A stretch of 64,000 bases of DNA from Pseudogemmatithrix spongiicola (GCF_030623445.1 NZ_CP130613.1:682001-746000), one strand, 5' to 3'; shown: positions 1 to 8,760, numbered from the stretch's first letter. Notes: a model not told the origin generated them from the sequence alone. Program-made: numbers and translations.

Positions 1-1100
1 ACCGCCCGCTTCGCCGGTAGCATCCGCAGCACCGGCATCAGCACGCGATCGCGCAGCCACCGTGCGCGCGGTGCTGTCGCATCCGCCAGCGCACCGAGCC
101 GCGACGATGTCGTCGCGACTCGGGTGACCGCCGGCCTCCGCCGCTTCTCATAGGCTACCAGCGCCGCAGGCACGTTCTGGAACGACCGCAACGCATCCAC
201 CAGGATGGCGGCGTCCACCATCGCGCTGTTCGCCCCTTGGCCGAGGTTCGGTGCCATCGCGTGTGCGGCATCGCCGAGCAGCGTCACGCGGCCGACAGAC
301 CAGCGCGCGCAGTGCACTTGCACCACGCGGTGCAGCAGGAGGTCGTCCCAGCGTGCGAGTGCGGCGAGCAACGGTTGTGCCGCGGGGTAGGCGCTGCTCC
401 ATGCTTGGCGGAAGGCGTCGAGATCTCGTGCCGCGACGGCTGCTTGCAGCGCCGGGGTGCCGGCCGAGGCGTAGAGATACGTGGCCGCATCGACCGCGAA
501 GCTGCCGAAGATTCCGGCGGACGTCCACGCCTCCTCCTCTCGCGCCAGGCCAGCTGGCACAAGCGCCCGAACGTATGCGATGCCCTCCGACACGCGCGCG
601 CCGAAATCGAGCGACTCGCGCACGACCGAGTGCGCACCGTCGGCCGCGATGATCAAGTCGGCCTGCAGCTCCGTCTCGCCCTGCGCGTGTCGGACGCGAA
701 CCCGGCCCTCGGGATGCACGGCGAGGACTTCCGACCCGAAGCGTGCCTCGATGCGCGGCTCGGCGGCGATCGCATCGAGCAGCACCGCGGCCAGCGTCGC
801 GCGCCGCAGCATGCGCACCGGCGGCATCGCCGTCATCGGTTCGAGGAGGGCGCGGCCGTTGCCGTCCACGATGCGGCCGTTCCGCACCAAGGGGGCATCC
901 GCCAACGCGGGTCCGAGTCCGAGGCCCTCAAGCACGGCCATGCCATTGGCCGCGATCGCAATCCCCGCACCGACGGCGCGCGGGTGGGCAATGCGCTCGA
1001 GCAGCGTGACGTGGGCGCCGGCCTTGGCCAGCAAGAGCGCCGTGGTGCTGCCGCCGATGGCGCCGCCGACGACGATGACACGAAGCGAATCCAGCTGCAT
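1..1100 (-). CDS. FAD-dependent aromatic-ring monooxygenase (PHBH/UbiH type), C-terminus cut by window edge
   Basis: About 366 residues are visible, reading leftwards off the window edge. The N-terminus has a Rossmann FAD site (VIVVGGAIGGS, a GGxxGG variant of GxGxxG) followed by an acidic strand end (LLER). Mid-protein there is a DG motif (ADGAHSVV), and further on the GD motif (GDAAHAMAPNLGQGAN) that contacts the FAD ribityl chain. Together these define the class A flavin monooxygenase family, which hydroxylates aromatic or similar substrates with NAD(P)H and O2. Start: two ATGs lie in tandem (1103 and 1100); a GGAGGA box just upstream favours 1100. It is divergent from the AraC regulator at 1152, which is its likely controller (inference). 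The substrate cannot be told. Confidence 0.88.
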   Translation of the reverse strand, partial: MQLDSLRVIVVGGAIGGSTTALLLAKAGAHVTLLERIAHPRAVGAGIAIAANGMAVLEGLGLGPALADAPLVRNGRIVDGNGRALLEPMTAMPPVRMLRRATLAAVLLDAIAAEPRIEARFGSEVLAVHPEGRVRVRHAQGETELQADLIIAADGAHSVVRESLDFGARVSEGIAYVRALVPAGLAREEEAWTSAGIFGSFAVDAATYLYASAGTPALQAAVAARDLDAFRQAWSSAYPAAQPLLAALARWDDLLLHRVVQVHCARWSVGRVTLLGDAAHAMAPNLGQGANSAMVDAAILVDALRSFQNVPAALVAYEKRRRPAVTRVATTSSRLGALADATAPRARWLRDRVLMPVLRMLPAKRA

Positions 1101-1151
1101 CATTCCTCCAGTAGGGTGTGCGAACCGTACGGCAGCCCCATCCTCCGCTCG

Positions 1152-2207
1152 TTGACCGATTCCGCCAACGCATTGACCGTGCCCGCCACCCCACGCGCCG
1201 TCTCCGAGCATGACACCATCCTGGCCAGCGTTCCCGCCGGCGTGCTGGCGGTCGCGGTGTCGCTGGGCGCCGACCGCGATGCACTCCTGCACGCGGCCGG
1301 CCTTCGCGAGTCCGAGCTCGCGGATCCCGACGCCCGTGTGCCCGTGTCCTGCGACCTGCGGCTGTGGGAAGCATTGGCTTCGCAGCGCATGGGCCTCGAG
1401 ATCGGCCAGCGCCTGGGACTGGGGGCCGCGGGCATCGTCGGCCACGTGATGCGTCACGGGAGCACCGTGGCCGAGGCGCTCGAGCTCATGCAGCGCTTCG
1501 CGGCCGTGGTGCATCCCGAGCTGATGCCGCGGACCGAACGTCGGATGACACCCGCGGGGGAGCGCATCGTCTTCGTGCGTCCACCGACGCCAGCTTTCGC
1601 CCGACTACGTGAGCCCGTGTACGCGCAGGCGGCGAGCACGGTGAGCGTGATGGAGGCGCTGCTCGGACGCCGCGTGCGGGCGGCGTGGGTGACCTACCCG
1701 CTGTCGCGTCCTGACGATGCGGCGCGGCACGAACAGTTCTTTGCCGCTCCGGTGGCATGGAACGGCCGCGTGTTCGAAGTCGCGTTCGATGCCGCGGTGC
1801 TTGCGCAGGTGCTGCCGCGCGCCGATGCGCTCGTCCTGCCGTACCTCACGCGGCACGCCGAGGCCATGCACGCCGCACTCGAGCGAGAGGGGGACATCGT
1901 GGCGAGCGTCCGGCGCGAGATCGGCATCGCGCTCGCCCACGGCGAGCCACGCAGCGGCGACATCGCCCGGCGACTCGCCATGTCGGCACGGACGCTGTCT
2001 CGCCGACTCGCGGATGCCGGCAGCTCGTTCACCGCGCTGGTCGAGGCCGAGCGTCGCGAGCGCGCGTTGCAGCTGCTGGCGGACCCCCGCCTCAGCTCAG
2101 CCCAGGTCGCCGTCCTGCTCGGCTACGCCGAGGCGGCGCCGTTCATCCGTGCGTTCAAGCGATGGATGGGGATGGTGCCGACGGAGTGGCGGCGTGGCCG
2201 GGGCTAG
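1152..2207 (+). CDS. AraC-family transcriptional regulator (arabinose-binding-like N-domain, OruR-like)
   Basis: A DNA-binding regulator of about 351 residues. The N-terminal two thirds resembles the Arabinose_bd domain of OruR-like AraC regulators (conserved GLEIGQRL and HVMRHGSTVAEAL stretches). The last 90 residues hold the double helix-turn-helix: GDIARRLAMSARTLSRRL as HTH1 and SSAQVAVLLGYAEAAPFIRAFKRWMG as the HTH2/signature region, which is diagnostic. No ATG fits the N-terminus; TTG at 1152, TTG at 1173 and GTG at 1179 are all possible, so the start is uncertain. It is divergent from the FAD monooxygenase with about 50 bases between them, a usual arrangement for a regulator and its target. 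Confidence 0.88.
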   Translation: MTDSANALTVPATPRAVSEHDTILASVPAGVLAVAVSLGADRDALLHAAGLRESELADPDARVPVSCDLRLWEALASQRMGLEIGQRLGLGAAGIVGHVMRHGSTVAEALELMQRFAAVVHPELMPRTERRMTPAGERIVFVRPPTPAFARLREPVYAQAASTVSVMEALLGRRVRAAWVTYPLSRPDDAARHEQFFAAPVAWNGRVFEVAFDAAVLAQVLPRADALVLPYLTRHAEAMHAALEREGDIVASVRREIGIALAHGEPRSGDIARRLAMSARTLSRRLADAGSSFTALVEAERRERALQLLADPRLSSAQVAVLLGYAEAAPFIRAFKRWMGMVPTEWRRGRG

Positions 2208-2240
2208 GGTGCATAGACAGCAAGTCGCCACGCGCTGAGG

Positions 2241-2375
2241 TGGGAGAAGGGGACACGGGCGGGGAGTGCGAGACGGAAATGCGGAAGACGGGGGGCAGAC
2301 GTGACACGTCTACCCCCCGTCTCTCCCATTCCCCTCTCTCCATCTCCGCCCGTACCCTCGTCTCCCCTCTCCCAG
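2241..2375. repeat. Large GC-rich hairpin repeat, copy A
   Basis: This is a near-perfect inverted repeat with arms of about 65 bases. The left arm begins TGGGAGAAGGGG and the right arm ends CCCCTCTCCCA. At the centre is a perfect 15-base palindrome, AGACGTG-A-CACGTCT, flanked by G and C runs. It fills the gap between the convergent AraC gene (stop 2207) and the M20 gene (stop 2393), so it could act as a bidirectional terminator. Three relatives lie at 53308, 54773 and 56251. The right arm (TCTCCCATTCCCCTCTCTCC, 2321-2340) is shared almost base for base with the copy at 54773. Confidence 0.85.
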
Positions 2376-2392
2376 GTAATGACGCGCTCGAA

Positions 2393-3694
2393 CTAGCGAG
2401 ACGATTGCGCCAGCCAGTCGAGCGCCAACGCACTCATCGCCTTCACCCCCACCGGCAACGCCCGCTCATCCGCGAAGAACAGCGGCGAGTGATTCCGCGG
2501 CACGGTGTTGAGGTCTGCGTCCGGCGCCGACACGCCGAGGAAGATGAACAGGCCGGGCACGCGCGCTTGGAAGTACGAGAAGTCCTCAGCGCCCGTCGCG
2601 AGCGGCGCGAGCTGCACCATGTCGCGGCCGGCGGCGCGCTGCAGCGTCGGCAACATGCGCGCGGTGAGCGCTTCATCGTTCCGAGTGACGATGTAGCCGG
2701 AGTCGATCTTCACGTCCACGCGCGCGCCCGAGGCCTCGGCGATGTTCTGCGCCGTGGTCTGCACGCGGCGGAAGATGTCGGCCTTCTGCTCGTTGCTGAA
2801 CGTGCGGATCGTGCCGACGAGCACGGCCGAGTCGGGGATGATGTTGTTGCGCACGCCGGCATTGAACTGGCCCACGGTGACGATCGCCGGGTTGGCCGTG
2901 ATGTCCGTCTGCCGCGAGATGATGGTCTGCAGGCCCATCACGATCTGCGAGCCGACGACGATGGGATCGATGCCGCCCCACGGGTTCGCGCCGTGCGTCT
3001 GCCGGCCGTGGACGGTGATGCGATACGAGTTCGACGCCGCCATCGTCGGGCCGGGGCGATACGTGATCTCGCCCAGCTTGCCGGACCAGACGTGCAGGCC
3101 GAAGATGGCGTCGATCTTCGGATTATCCATCACGCCGTTGGCGATCATGCGCTCGGCGCCGCCACCGCCATCCGGGTGGCCCTCTTCCGCGGGTTGGAAG
3201 ATGAAGACCACCGTGCCCGGCAGCTGCGCCTTCATGCCGGCGAGCACTTCGGCCGTGCCCATGAGGATCGCGACGTGGTTGTCGTGCCCGCAGGCGTGCA
3301 TCACGCCGACCTCCTGGCCGTTGTACGTCGCGCGCACGCGCGAGCGGAACGGGAGGTCCACCTGCTCGGTGACGGGCAGGCCATCCATGTCAGCACGCAG
3401 GGCAACCGTCCGGCCCGGGCGACCGCCGCGCAGCACGCCCACGACGCCGTGACCACCGACGCCGGTGCGGACCTCCATGCCGAGGGCGCGCAGGTGCTCG
3501 GCCACCAGGCGCGCCGTGCGGACCTCGAAGCCGCTGAGCTCCGGATGCTCATGGATGTCGCGGCGCCAAGCCACGACCTTCGGCATCACGCCGGCAAGGC
3601 GACGGTCCAGCTCGGCGGTGAGCGGGGAGGGGGCCTGTGCGCCGAGCGGTACGGCGAGCAGGAGCGCGGTGGCCAGCAAGGGGTATCGACGCAT
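2393..3694 (-). CDS. Secreted M20-family amidohydrolase/carboxypeptidase (M20D type)
   Basis: 433 residues beginning with a signal peptide (MRRYPLLATALLLAVPLGAQA, cleaved near residue 20). It belongs to the M20D zinc amidohydrolases that cleave N-acyl amino acids or peptides. Di-metal ligands are visible as HACGHD (Cys135, His137), PAEEG (Glu170/171) and GLHVW (His201), with a last His near the C-terminus (RNHSPLF). ALRADMDGLPV and TGAEDFSYF are further family hallmarks. An in-frame ATG lies 114 bases upstream, but the signal peptide supports the start at 3694. The enzyme probably works in the periplasm on amino-acid conjugates; the substrate is unknown. It stands alone, between hairpin repeat A and the divergent DinB-like gene. 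Confidence 0.93.
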   Translation of the reverse strand: MRRYPLLATALLLAVPLGAQAPSPLTAELDRRLAGVMPKVVAWRRDIHEHPELSGFEVRTARLVAEHLRALGMEVRTGVGGHGVVGVLRGGRPGRTVALRADMDGLPVTEQVDLPFRSRVRATYNGQEVGVMHACGHDNHVAILMGTAEVLAGMKAQLPGTVVFIFQPAEEGHPDGGGGAERMIANGVMDNPKIDAIFGLHVWSGKLGEITYRPGPTMAASNSYRITVHGRQTHGANPWGGIDPIVVGSQIVMGLQTIISRQTDITANPAIVTVGQFNAGVRNNIIPDSAVLVGTIRTFSNEQKADIFRRVQTTAQNIAEASGARVDVKIDSGYIVTRNDEALTARMLPTLQRAAGRDMVQLAPLATGAEDFSYFQARVPGLFIFLGVSAPDADLNTVPRNHSPLFFADERALPVGVKAMSALALDWLAQSSR

Positions 3695-3806
3695 CCGGAG
3701 TTGCCTCTGAGAGGGATTCTGCCCGTAAAGATGCGGCACGGTCAGCGTCACAAGAAGTGGCGGGATTGCGTAGGTTTCCCCGACGGATCCCCGCACCCTT
3801 CGGCCC

Positions 3807-4394
3807 ATGGCACACGCATCGTCTCACGCGCAGCTCGACGCACTTGCCGCCGCGTACGCGGAGGTGGGCCGTCGCTTCACGGCGCTCGATGCCCGCGTCC
3901 GCGACTCCCAGTGGACCACGCGTCCCGCGCCGAACGAATGGTCGGTGGCCGAATGCGTGGCCCACCTGAACCTCACGAGCGCGGCCATGCTGCCGCGGCT
4001 CAAGGCGGCCTATGACGACGCGCAACAGCTTCCGCCGATGGGAACCCGCGAGTTGACGGGCGCCGTCTTCGGACGCCTGCTCGCCCGCATGCTGGGTCCG
4101 GTGCCCATGGTGCTCGGCATCCGGCTCGGCCGCACGAGGACCGCGGCCGCGTTCGTGCCCGGCAGCGACCTGCCGCGCGCGCAGGTGGTCGCAGAGTTCC
4201 GGCGCTGGCAGTCCGAAGAGCTCGCGATGGTGTGGCGGGCCGAGGGCCTGCCGCTTGATCAGGTGATCGTCGAGTCGCCGTTCGTCGCCGGTGCACGCTA
4301 CGACGCGTACTCGGCGCTCTGGATCCTGGTCCGGCATGCGCTGCGGCACGTGGTGCAGGCTGAGCGCGCGTTGGCGCGCGTGGAGGCCCGATGA
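3807..4394 (+). CDS. DinB-like four-helix metalloprotein
   Basis: 195 residues, helical, of the DinB/YfiT-like superfamily. The features are NEWSVAECVAHL, whose His falls at the usual first ligand place, and a C-terminal helix with RHALRHVVQ, which supplies the later ligand histidines. Such proteins bind a metal ion; some are thiol-dependent S-transferases (bacillithiol or mycothiol users), but many have no known reaction. It overlaps the next gene by four bases (ATGA at 4391), so the two are probably translated together. A possible -10 (TAGGTT, 3771-3776) lies 30 bases upstream. No Shine-Dalgarno box is obvious. Confidence 0.8.
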   Translation: MAHASSHAQLDALAAAYAEVGRRFTALDARVRDSQWTTRPAPNEWSVAECVAHLNLTSAAMLPRLKAAYDDAQQLPPMGTRELTGAVFGRLLARMLGPVPMVLGIRLGRTRTAAAFVPGSDLPRAQVVAEFRRWQSEELAMVWRAEGLPLDQVIVESPFVAGARYDAYSALWILVRHALRHVVQAERALARVEAR

Positions 4395-4855
4395 GCGTCC
4401 CCGCGCGGCTCCAGGCGGCGCTGGGTGACTGGGAGGGTCGCAATCAGCTGTGGTTCGAGCCCGGCTCAGACGCGATCGAGTGTGCCACGACGGCCGAGGT
4501 GCGCGCGGAGGCGTCTGGCCGCATGCTCGCGGTGCGCTACCAGTGGTCGCACGACGGAAAGCCCTGCGAGGGTATCCTCCTCCTCGGGGATGACCTCAAG
4601 GCGGGACGGTGCGACGCCGCGTGGGCGGACTCCTTTCACAACGGACATCGCCTCATGCCGCTCACCGGTCCCGCCGCGGGGGAGGGCGTGCCGGACCTGC
4701 GAGGCAGCTATCCGGCGCCGCCGGGACCGGACTGGGGATGGCGCATCACGCTTGAGCAGCCGGGCGCTGACGCGCTGCTCCTGCGCATGTACAACATCAC
4801 GCCGGACGGGACAGAGGCGTTGGCAGTCGAAGCGTCCTACTCTCGTCGTCGTTGA
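4391..4855 (+). CDS. DUF1579-like / lipocalin-type small beta-barrel protein
   Basis: 154 residues, probably cytoplasmic, as no signal peptide is seen. The opening LGDWEGRNQLWFEPG, followed by alternating hydrophobic strands and WRITLEQP / LLLRMYNITPDG, looks like the DUF1579/nitrobindin-style ten-stranded barrel that begins with a Trp-containing strand. No catalytic residues can be pointed to. It starts inside the stop codon of the DinB-like gene (ATGA), indicating a two-gene operon. Its last 59 bases overlap the 3' end of the convergent flavoprotein gene. Confidence 0.65.
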   Translation: MSVPARLQAALGDWEGRNQLWFEPGSDAIECATTAEVRAEASGRMLAVRYQWSHDGKPCEGILLLGDDLKAGRCDAAWADSFHNGHRLMPLTGPAAGEGVPDLRGSYPAPPGPDWGWRITLEQPGADALLLRMYNITPDGTEALAVEASYSRRR

Positions 4856-6092
4856 TCGCGGCCGCCACATCCAGCGCCGTGCGCGAGGCGGCCTCGAGCA
4901 AGGGGATGCCGGGGCCGAGGTAGCTGCCGCAGAACCACAGGCGCCTTCCGTGCTGGGCCTGGAGCAGGCGCACGCTGCGTGCGCCCTCGAGCGAGGCGGC
5001 ATTCACGAGCGGCCGCTCGAAGCGCGCGTGCGCGCGCACCGTCTCGGCCCGTGGCGCGACGATGGGATTCCAGGTCTGGAATACCGGTGCCGAGTCCGCG
5101 AGGCCCGGCTGCACGCGGTTCATCCAGATGGTGGCCATCGGCTTGTCGTGCGCATCGCTGGTGATGAGGTTCACCGGAGCCCAATGCGCGCGATCGCGCG
5201 GAGCGAGGCGCTCGTCCGTGTGGACCACCACTTCGCTGGACTCATACGCGAAGCGCTCGAGCGACTCCTTCTCGCGACGATAGGCACCGTCGAGCATCGC
5301 CGCGGCTTGATTGGCCTGCGTGGCGACGACCACGTGGTCGAAGACCTTTTCGCCGCCTTCCCACGTGACGCGCACGCCGTCGGGTGCCGGCGCGATGCGC
5401 TGCACCTTGATGCCGCACTCGACGGCGTGCACGGGCTCGGTGAGGCGTCTGACGACTTCGCGGGTTCCGAGGACCACGCGGCGGACGCCGCCGAAGGTCA
5501 GGCCGCGCGTGAGGTAGTCGAGAATCACCCGCGCGGGGTATGCGCGCACCGCGGCGTTCGAACAGGTGCAGACGGCGGCGAAGGTCGGGATCAGGAAGCC
5601 TTCGGCGAAATCGCGGTCGAAGCGATGCCGGTCGAGCCAGCTGCCGAGCGGCTCTTCGCTGTCCTGCAGGCCGGCGAGCGCCGGCCGCGCGACGCGATAG
5701 AAGCGCAGCAGTTCCCTGTTGATGCGTAGGGCCCGGCCGCCGAACGGCGAGGCCGGAAGGGGAATCGAACGGCCGGCGACCAGCCAGTTGGCGTATCGAT
5801 AGTAGGCTGCGCCGCCCAGCGTGCTGAACGAGCCCGCGTAGTTCGTGCGCTCGAGCTGAACGCCGAGCTGGTGGTATTGGGCGATCAGCGTCGGATAGTA
5901 GCCCTCATAGAGCACGCGCAGCGGCACGTCCACGCGGTAGGTCCCGCCGCCGTGCTCGAGGTCGAGGGAATGGGCGTCCATGCCCGCCACCTCGTGCCGC
6001 TCCATGAGCGTGACGCGATGGTGGGTGCTCAGCCGCCAAGCGGCCGAGAGGCCGGCGATGCCGCCGCCGATGACTGCGATGTCGAGGCCCAT
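4797..6092 (-). CDS. FAD/NAD(P)-binding amine-oxidase-like flavoprotein (COG2907 type)
   Basis: 431 residues. The N-terminus MGLDIAVIGGGIAGLSAAWRL is a classical dinucleotide-binding motif, followed by the acidic strand end (TLMER) and the HSLDLE...VDVPLRVL block of COG2907-type predicted NAD/FAD oxidoreductases. The C-terminal FAD block is RRLWFCGSYLGPGIPLLEAASRTA. In many bacteria this family neighbours cyclopropane-fatty-acid synthase genes, but none is present here. Upstream in-frame ATGs exist; 6092 is chosen because it puts the Rossmann strand at the N-terminus. It is divergent from the gene at 6175, and its 3' end overlaps the convergent gene at 4391-4855 by 59 bases. Confidence 0.88.
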   Translation of the reverse strand: MGLDIAVIGGGIAGLSAAWRLSTHHRVTLMERHEVAGMDAHSLDLEHGGGTYRVDVPLRVLYEGYYPTLIAQYHQLGVQLERTNYAGSFSTLGGAAYYRYANWLVAGRSIPLPASPFGGRALRINRELLRFYRVARPALAGLQDSEEPLGSWLDRHRFDRDFAEGFLIPTFAAVCTCSNAAVRAYPARVILDYLTRGLTFGGVRRVVLGTREVVRRLTEPVHAVECGIKVQRIAPAPDGVRVTWEGGEKVFDHVVVATQANQAAAMLDGAYRREKESLERFAYESSEVVVHTDERLAPRDRAHWAPVNLITSDAHDKPMATIWMNRVQPGLADSAPVFQTWNPIVAPRAETVRAHARFERPLVNAASLEGARSVRLLQAQHGRRLWFCGSYLGPGIPLLEAASRTALDVAAAINDDESRTLRLPTPLSRPA

Positions 6093-6174
6093 CCGCACGC
6101 GTCGCTCCAATCCGGGACCCGGGAAAGATGTGTCGGCGTGACACCTCGCGGCCAGCGGCGCCGTACTGCAGGTT

Positions 6175-6801
6175 ATGACCATGCAAGTCCAAGCCCCCAC
6201 TCCCCCGACGCCGCCCGGCGAGGCCACGCAGCTCACGGTGTTGCCGCCACGGCCCGGCGTGCCGCAGACCGTCGTCGAGGTGCGGGCACTGCGTGCCCAG
6301 CGCACCGAGCTGTCGAATCAGCTGAACTCGGCCCTTGGGCGCCGCGACGACATCGTCGATCAGCTGCGCGAGGCCTCGGCGTCCGAGCGCCCGGGGCTGG
6401 AAGCGCGGCTCAAGGTGCTCGACGACCGCATCATCGAGCTGGAGCAGGAGATCGCCCGGACGGGCGAACTGATTGCCCAGACGCCCGGCAACCTGCTCTC
6501 GAACAGCACGAGCCAGCCGTCCGCGCCGAACATCCAGTGGCGGTCGGTCGACACGACGGCGATCGCCATGGTCTTCACGATGTTCGTGCTCGCGCCGATC
6601 GCGTTCACCGTCGCGCGCATGCTGTGGAAGCGCGCGAACAATCCGCCGGTGCCGCGCCTCGATGCCGAGACGCAGGAGCGCATGCGACGGCTGGAGTCGG
6701 CGGTGGATACCGTGGCGATCGAGGTCGAGCGGATTTCCGAGGGGCAGCGCTTCATGACGAAGCTGTTGGCGGATCGCGAGAAGGAGCGGCTGCCGCGCTG
6801 A
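6175..6801 (+). CDS. Membrane-anchored coiled-coil protein, function unknown
   Basis: 208 residues with clear architecture but no recognisable family. The N-terminus is Pro/Thr-rich (1-30). A heptad-like coiled coil covers about 35-100 (ALRAQRTELSNQLNSALGRRDD and following). One transmembrane helix spans about 125-150 (IAMVFTMFVLAPIAFTVARM). A second charged helix fills the C-terminus (ERMRRLESAVDTVAIEVERI). It could be a small membrane scaffold or sensor. A second ATG at 6181 is preceded six bases earlier by CAGGTT, so a leaderless start there is possible. Confidence 0.75.
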   Translation: MTMQVQAPTPPTPPGEATQLTVLPPRPGVPQTVVEVRALRAQRTELSNQLNSALGRRDDIVDQLREASASERPGLEARLKVLDDRIIELEQEIARTGELIAQTPGNLLSNSTSQPSAPNIQWRSVDTTAIAMVFTMFVLAPIAFTVARMLWKRANNPPVPRLDAETQERMRRLESAVDTVAIEVERISEGQRFMTKLLADREKERLPR

Positions 6802-6808
6802 CGGCCGC

Positions 6809-7978
6809 TCAGCTCGAGTAGTACGCCGCGTTCTCCTCGATGTAGCCCTTGGTCAGGTCGCAGCCGTAGGCGACCGCGCGCGCGTCACCCACACCCAGCG
6901 CGATCTCGAGATCCACGACCTCGCGCTTGAGCGCCTGGCGCACGGTGTCGTCGTCGAAGCTGAGGCGCTCGCCGCCCTTCACGACCTGGAAGCCGTTGAT
7001 CCAGGCATCCGTGCTCGCGGGCTTGATGGTGCACTCGAAGCACTTGCCCACGGCCATGAGGAGGCGGCCGACGTTCGGGTCGGCGCCGTGCACCATCGTC
7101 TTCACGAGCGGCGAATTGAGCACGCTCTTGGCCACGCGCCGCGCCTCGTGGTCGTTCAGCGCGCCACGCACCGTCACGCGCAGCAGGTGCTCGGCGCCTT
7201 CGCCGTCGCGTCCCAGCGTCTCGGTCATCTTGATGCAGCCGGCGACCAGCGCCTCGCGAAAGGTGGTCTCGTCCACCGGGCCGGCGAGGCCGTTCGCGAG
7301 GATCGCGCAGGTGTCGCTGGTGGACGTGTCCGTGTCCACGCTCAGCATGTTGAACGAACGCTGCACCGCGGACCGCAGCAGCCGGTCCAGCGTGGGGGCG
7401 TCGAGCGCGGCGTCGGTGAAGATGTAGGCGAGCATGGTCGCCATGTTGGGCTCGATCATCCCCGAGCCCTTCGCCACCCACGTGATGGTGGCGTCGCCGA
7501 CACTGCACGAGAACGCCTTGGGGAAGCTGTCGGTCGTCATGATGCCTTCGGCGCCGACGAGCGGATCGTCTTGCAGCTCGCCCGCCATGCCCACCACGCC
7601 CCGTTCGATCTTCTCGATCGGCAAGGGGACGCCGATCACGCCCGTCGAGCTGACGAGCACGCGCCCGGCATCGGTGTCCAGCTCCTTCGCCGCCGCGGCG
7701 GCCATGCGCCGTGCATTCTCCACACCCGCCGCACCCGTGGCGACGTTGCTGACCTTGCTGTTGGCGACGATCGCGCGGAGGCGCCCGCCCTTGATCGTCT
7801 CGCGGCCGAGGATGATCGGCGCACCGGGGAAATGATTGCGCGTGAATACGGCGGCTGCGTTGGCCTCGACCTCGCTCACGAACAGCGTGAGGTCCTTGGC
7901 CTCGGGCTTGAGTCCGACGTTGCGGGAGGCGCAGCGGAAGCCGCGCGGAAAGCGGGGGCGGTCGTGGAACGCGGGCAT
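6809..7978 (-). CDS. argJ: Bifunctional ornithine acetyltransferase / N-acetylglutamate synthase
   Basis: 389 residues, full length for ArgJ. It moves the acetyl group from N-acetylornithine to glutamate in the cyclic arginine pathway, and can also make N-acetylglutamate from acetyl-CoA. The precursor self-cleaves at a conserved Ala-Thr bond inside GSGMIEPNMATMLA, visible here as Ala180-Thr181, which leaves Thr181 as the nucleophile. Other family blocks are NSKVSNVATG, VSSTGVIGVPLP, DTDTSTSDT and the C-terminal YGCDLTKGYIEENAAYY. It stands alone, with no other arg gene in the window. The arginine pathway therefore seems scattered in this genome. Confidence 0.96.
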   Translation of the reverse strand: MPAFHDRPRFPRGFRCASRNVGLKPEAKDLTLFVSEVEANAAAVFTRNHFPGAPIILGRETIKGGRLRAIVANSKVSNVATGAAGVENARRMAAAAAKELDTDAGRVLVSSTGVIGVPLPIEKIERGVVGMAGELQDDPLVGAEGIMTTDSFPKAFSCSVGDATITWVAKGSGMIEPNMATMLAYIFTDAALDAPTLDRLLRSAVQRSFNMLSVDTDTSTSDTCAILANGLAGPVDETTFREALVAGCIKMTETLGRDGEGAEHLLRVTVRGALNDHEARRVAKSVLNSPLVKTMVHGADPNVGRLLMAVGKCFECTIKPASTDAWINGFQVVKGGERLSFDDDTVRQALKREVVDLEIALGVGDARAVAYGCDLTKGYIEENAAYYSS

Positions 7979-8069
7979 AGGCGTGGAATCTTAACGTGTC
8001 CCGGGATGCGGCGTCTGACAGGGTGATCACACCGTCCCCACCGGTACCCGTTCACCAGGAGTCATCCGT

Positions 8070-8684
8070 ATGCGTAGCACCCTGAAGGTCCTCACCCTCG
8101 CCGCGCTCGTCACCGGGTTCGGTGGAGTCGCCACCGCCCAGCAGGCACCAGCCGCGCCCCGCGCCCGCGGTGGTGTCACCGCCATCCTCAATGCCCGACG
8201 CGCGCTCGATCTCACGCCGCGGCAGGTGGCCCAGCTCGATTCGATCGAACGTGGGCTGCACGCCGAACGCCAGCGTGTGACCGCCGCGATGCGCCCGGCC
8301 ATGGATTCGTTGCGGCAGCGCGTGCGCACGCAGGGCGTCCCGCGTGATCCCGCACAGCGGCAGCAGTGGCAGCAGCAGGCCGCGCAGCGTCGCGCCGCGA
8401 TGCGCCCGCAGATGGAGCAGCTGCGCCAGCGCGATTCGGCCGCGACGGCCGCCGCCGAGCGGCTGCTGAACGACACACAGCGCGGCAAGTGGCGCGAGAT
8501 GCAGGCCGAGCGTCGCGGGTTCGCGCGCGGCATGCGCGCCGGGCGTGGACCGGGTCGCGGCCCGGCGCTGCAGGGGCGGCCCGGGCAGGGGCGTCCCGGG
8601 ATGCTGCGTGGCCCGCAGGGGCCGCGGGCGCCGATGAATCCGCCGATGAATCCACAGATGCGTCGGCCCGCGCCGGACGCCTGA
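8070..8684 (+). CDS. Periplasmic LTXXQ (Spy/CpxP-like) protein with Arg/Gly/Pro-rich tail
   Basis: 204 residues with a signal peptide (LTLAALVTGFGGVATAQQ). The body is all-helical and contains LDLTPRQVAQLDSI, an LTxxQ motif of the Spy/CpxP family of periplasmic chaperones and envelope-stress sensors, followed by long Gln/Arg-rich helices (QRQQWQQQAAQRR). The last 50 residues are low-complexity (GRGPGRGP, GRPGQGRPG, APMNPPMNPQM), unlike classical Spy, and are probably disordered. Start: ATG 8070 has AGGAG upstream. A stable hairpin follows 43 bases downstream. Role by analogy: holding unfolded envelope proteins, or binding metal. Confidence 0.8.
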   Translation: MRSTLKVLTLAALVTGFGGVATAQQAPAAPRARGGVTAILNARRALDLTPRQVAQLDSIERGLHAERQRVTAAMRPAMDSLRQRVRTQGVPRDPAQRQQWQQQAAQRRAAMRPQMEQLRQRDSAATAAAERLLNDTQRGKWREMQAERRGFARGMRAGRGPGRGPALQGRPGQGRPGMLRGPQGPRAPMNPPMNPQMRRPAPDA

Positions 8685-8727
8685 GGCGTCGTCAAGCGCT
8701 CGGACCCTGTTCGTATTGCGCGAGGTG

Positions 8728-8760
8728 CCGGGGGGACGCACTTTAGCGGCGTCCCCCCGG
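8728..8760 (+). terminator. 12-bp perfect stem-loop, probable terminator
   Basis: CCGGGGGGACGC (8728-8739) pairs fully with GCGTCCCCCCGG (8749-8760) around a nine-base loop. It sits between the LTXXQ gene and the YIP1-like gene. No T-run follows, which is common for high-G+C terminators, so a role as a leader hairpin for the next gene cannot be excluded. Confidence 0.6.

Noticed and set aside
1757-4015. 752-codon open frame on the plus strand
   Set aside because: It runs through the AraC gene in another frame, across the hairpin repeat and antisense to the M20 gene. Its composition (Arg/His/Ala-rich) is that of a high-G+C shadow frame and no domain is visible.
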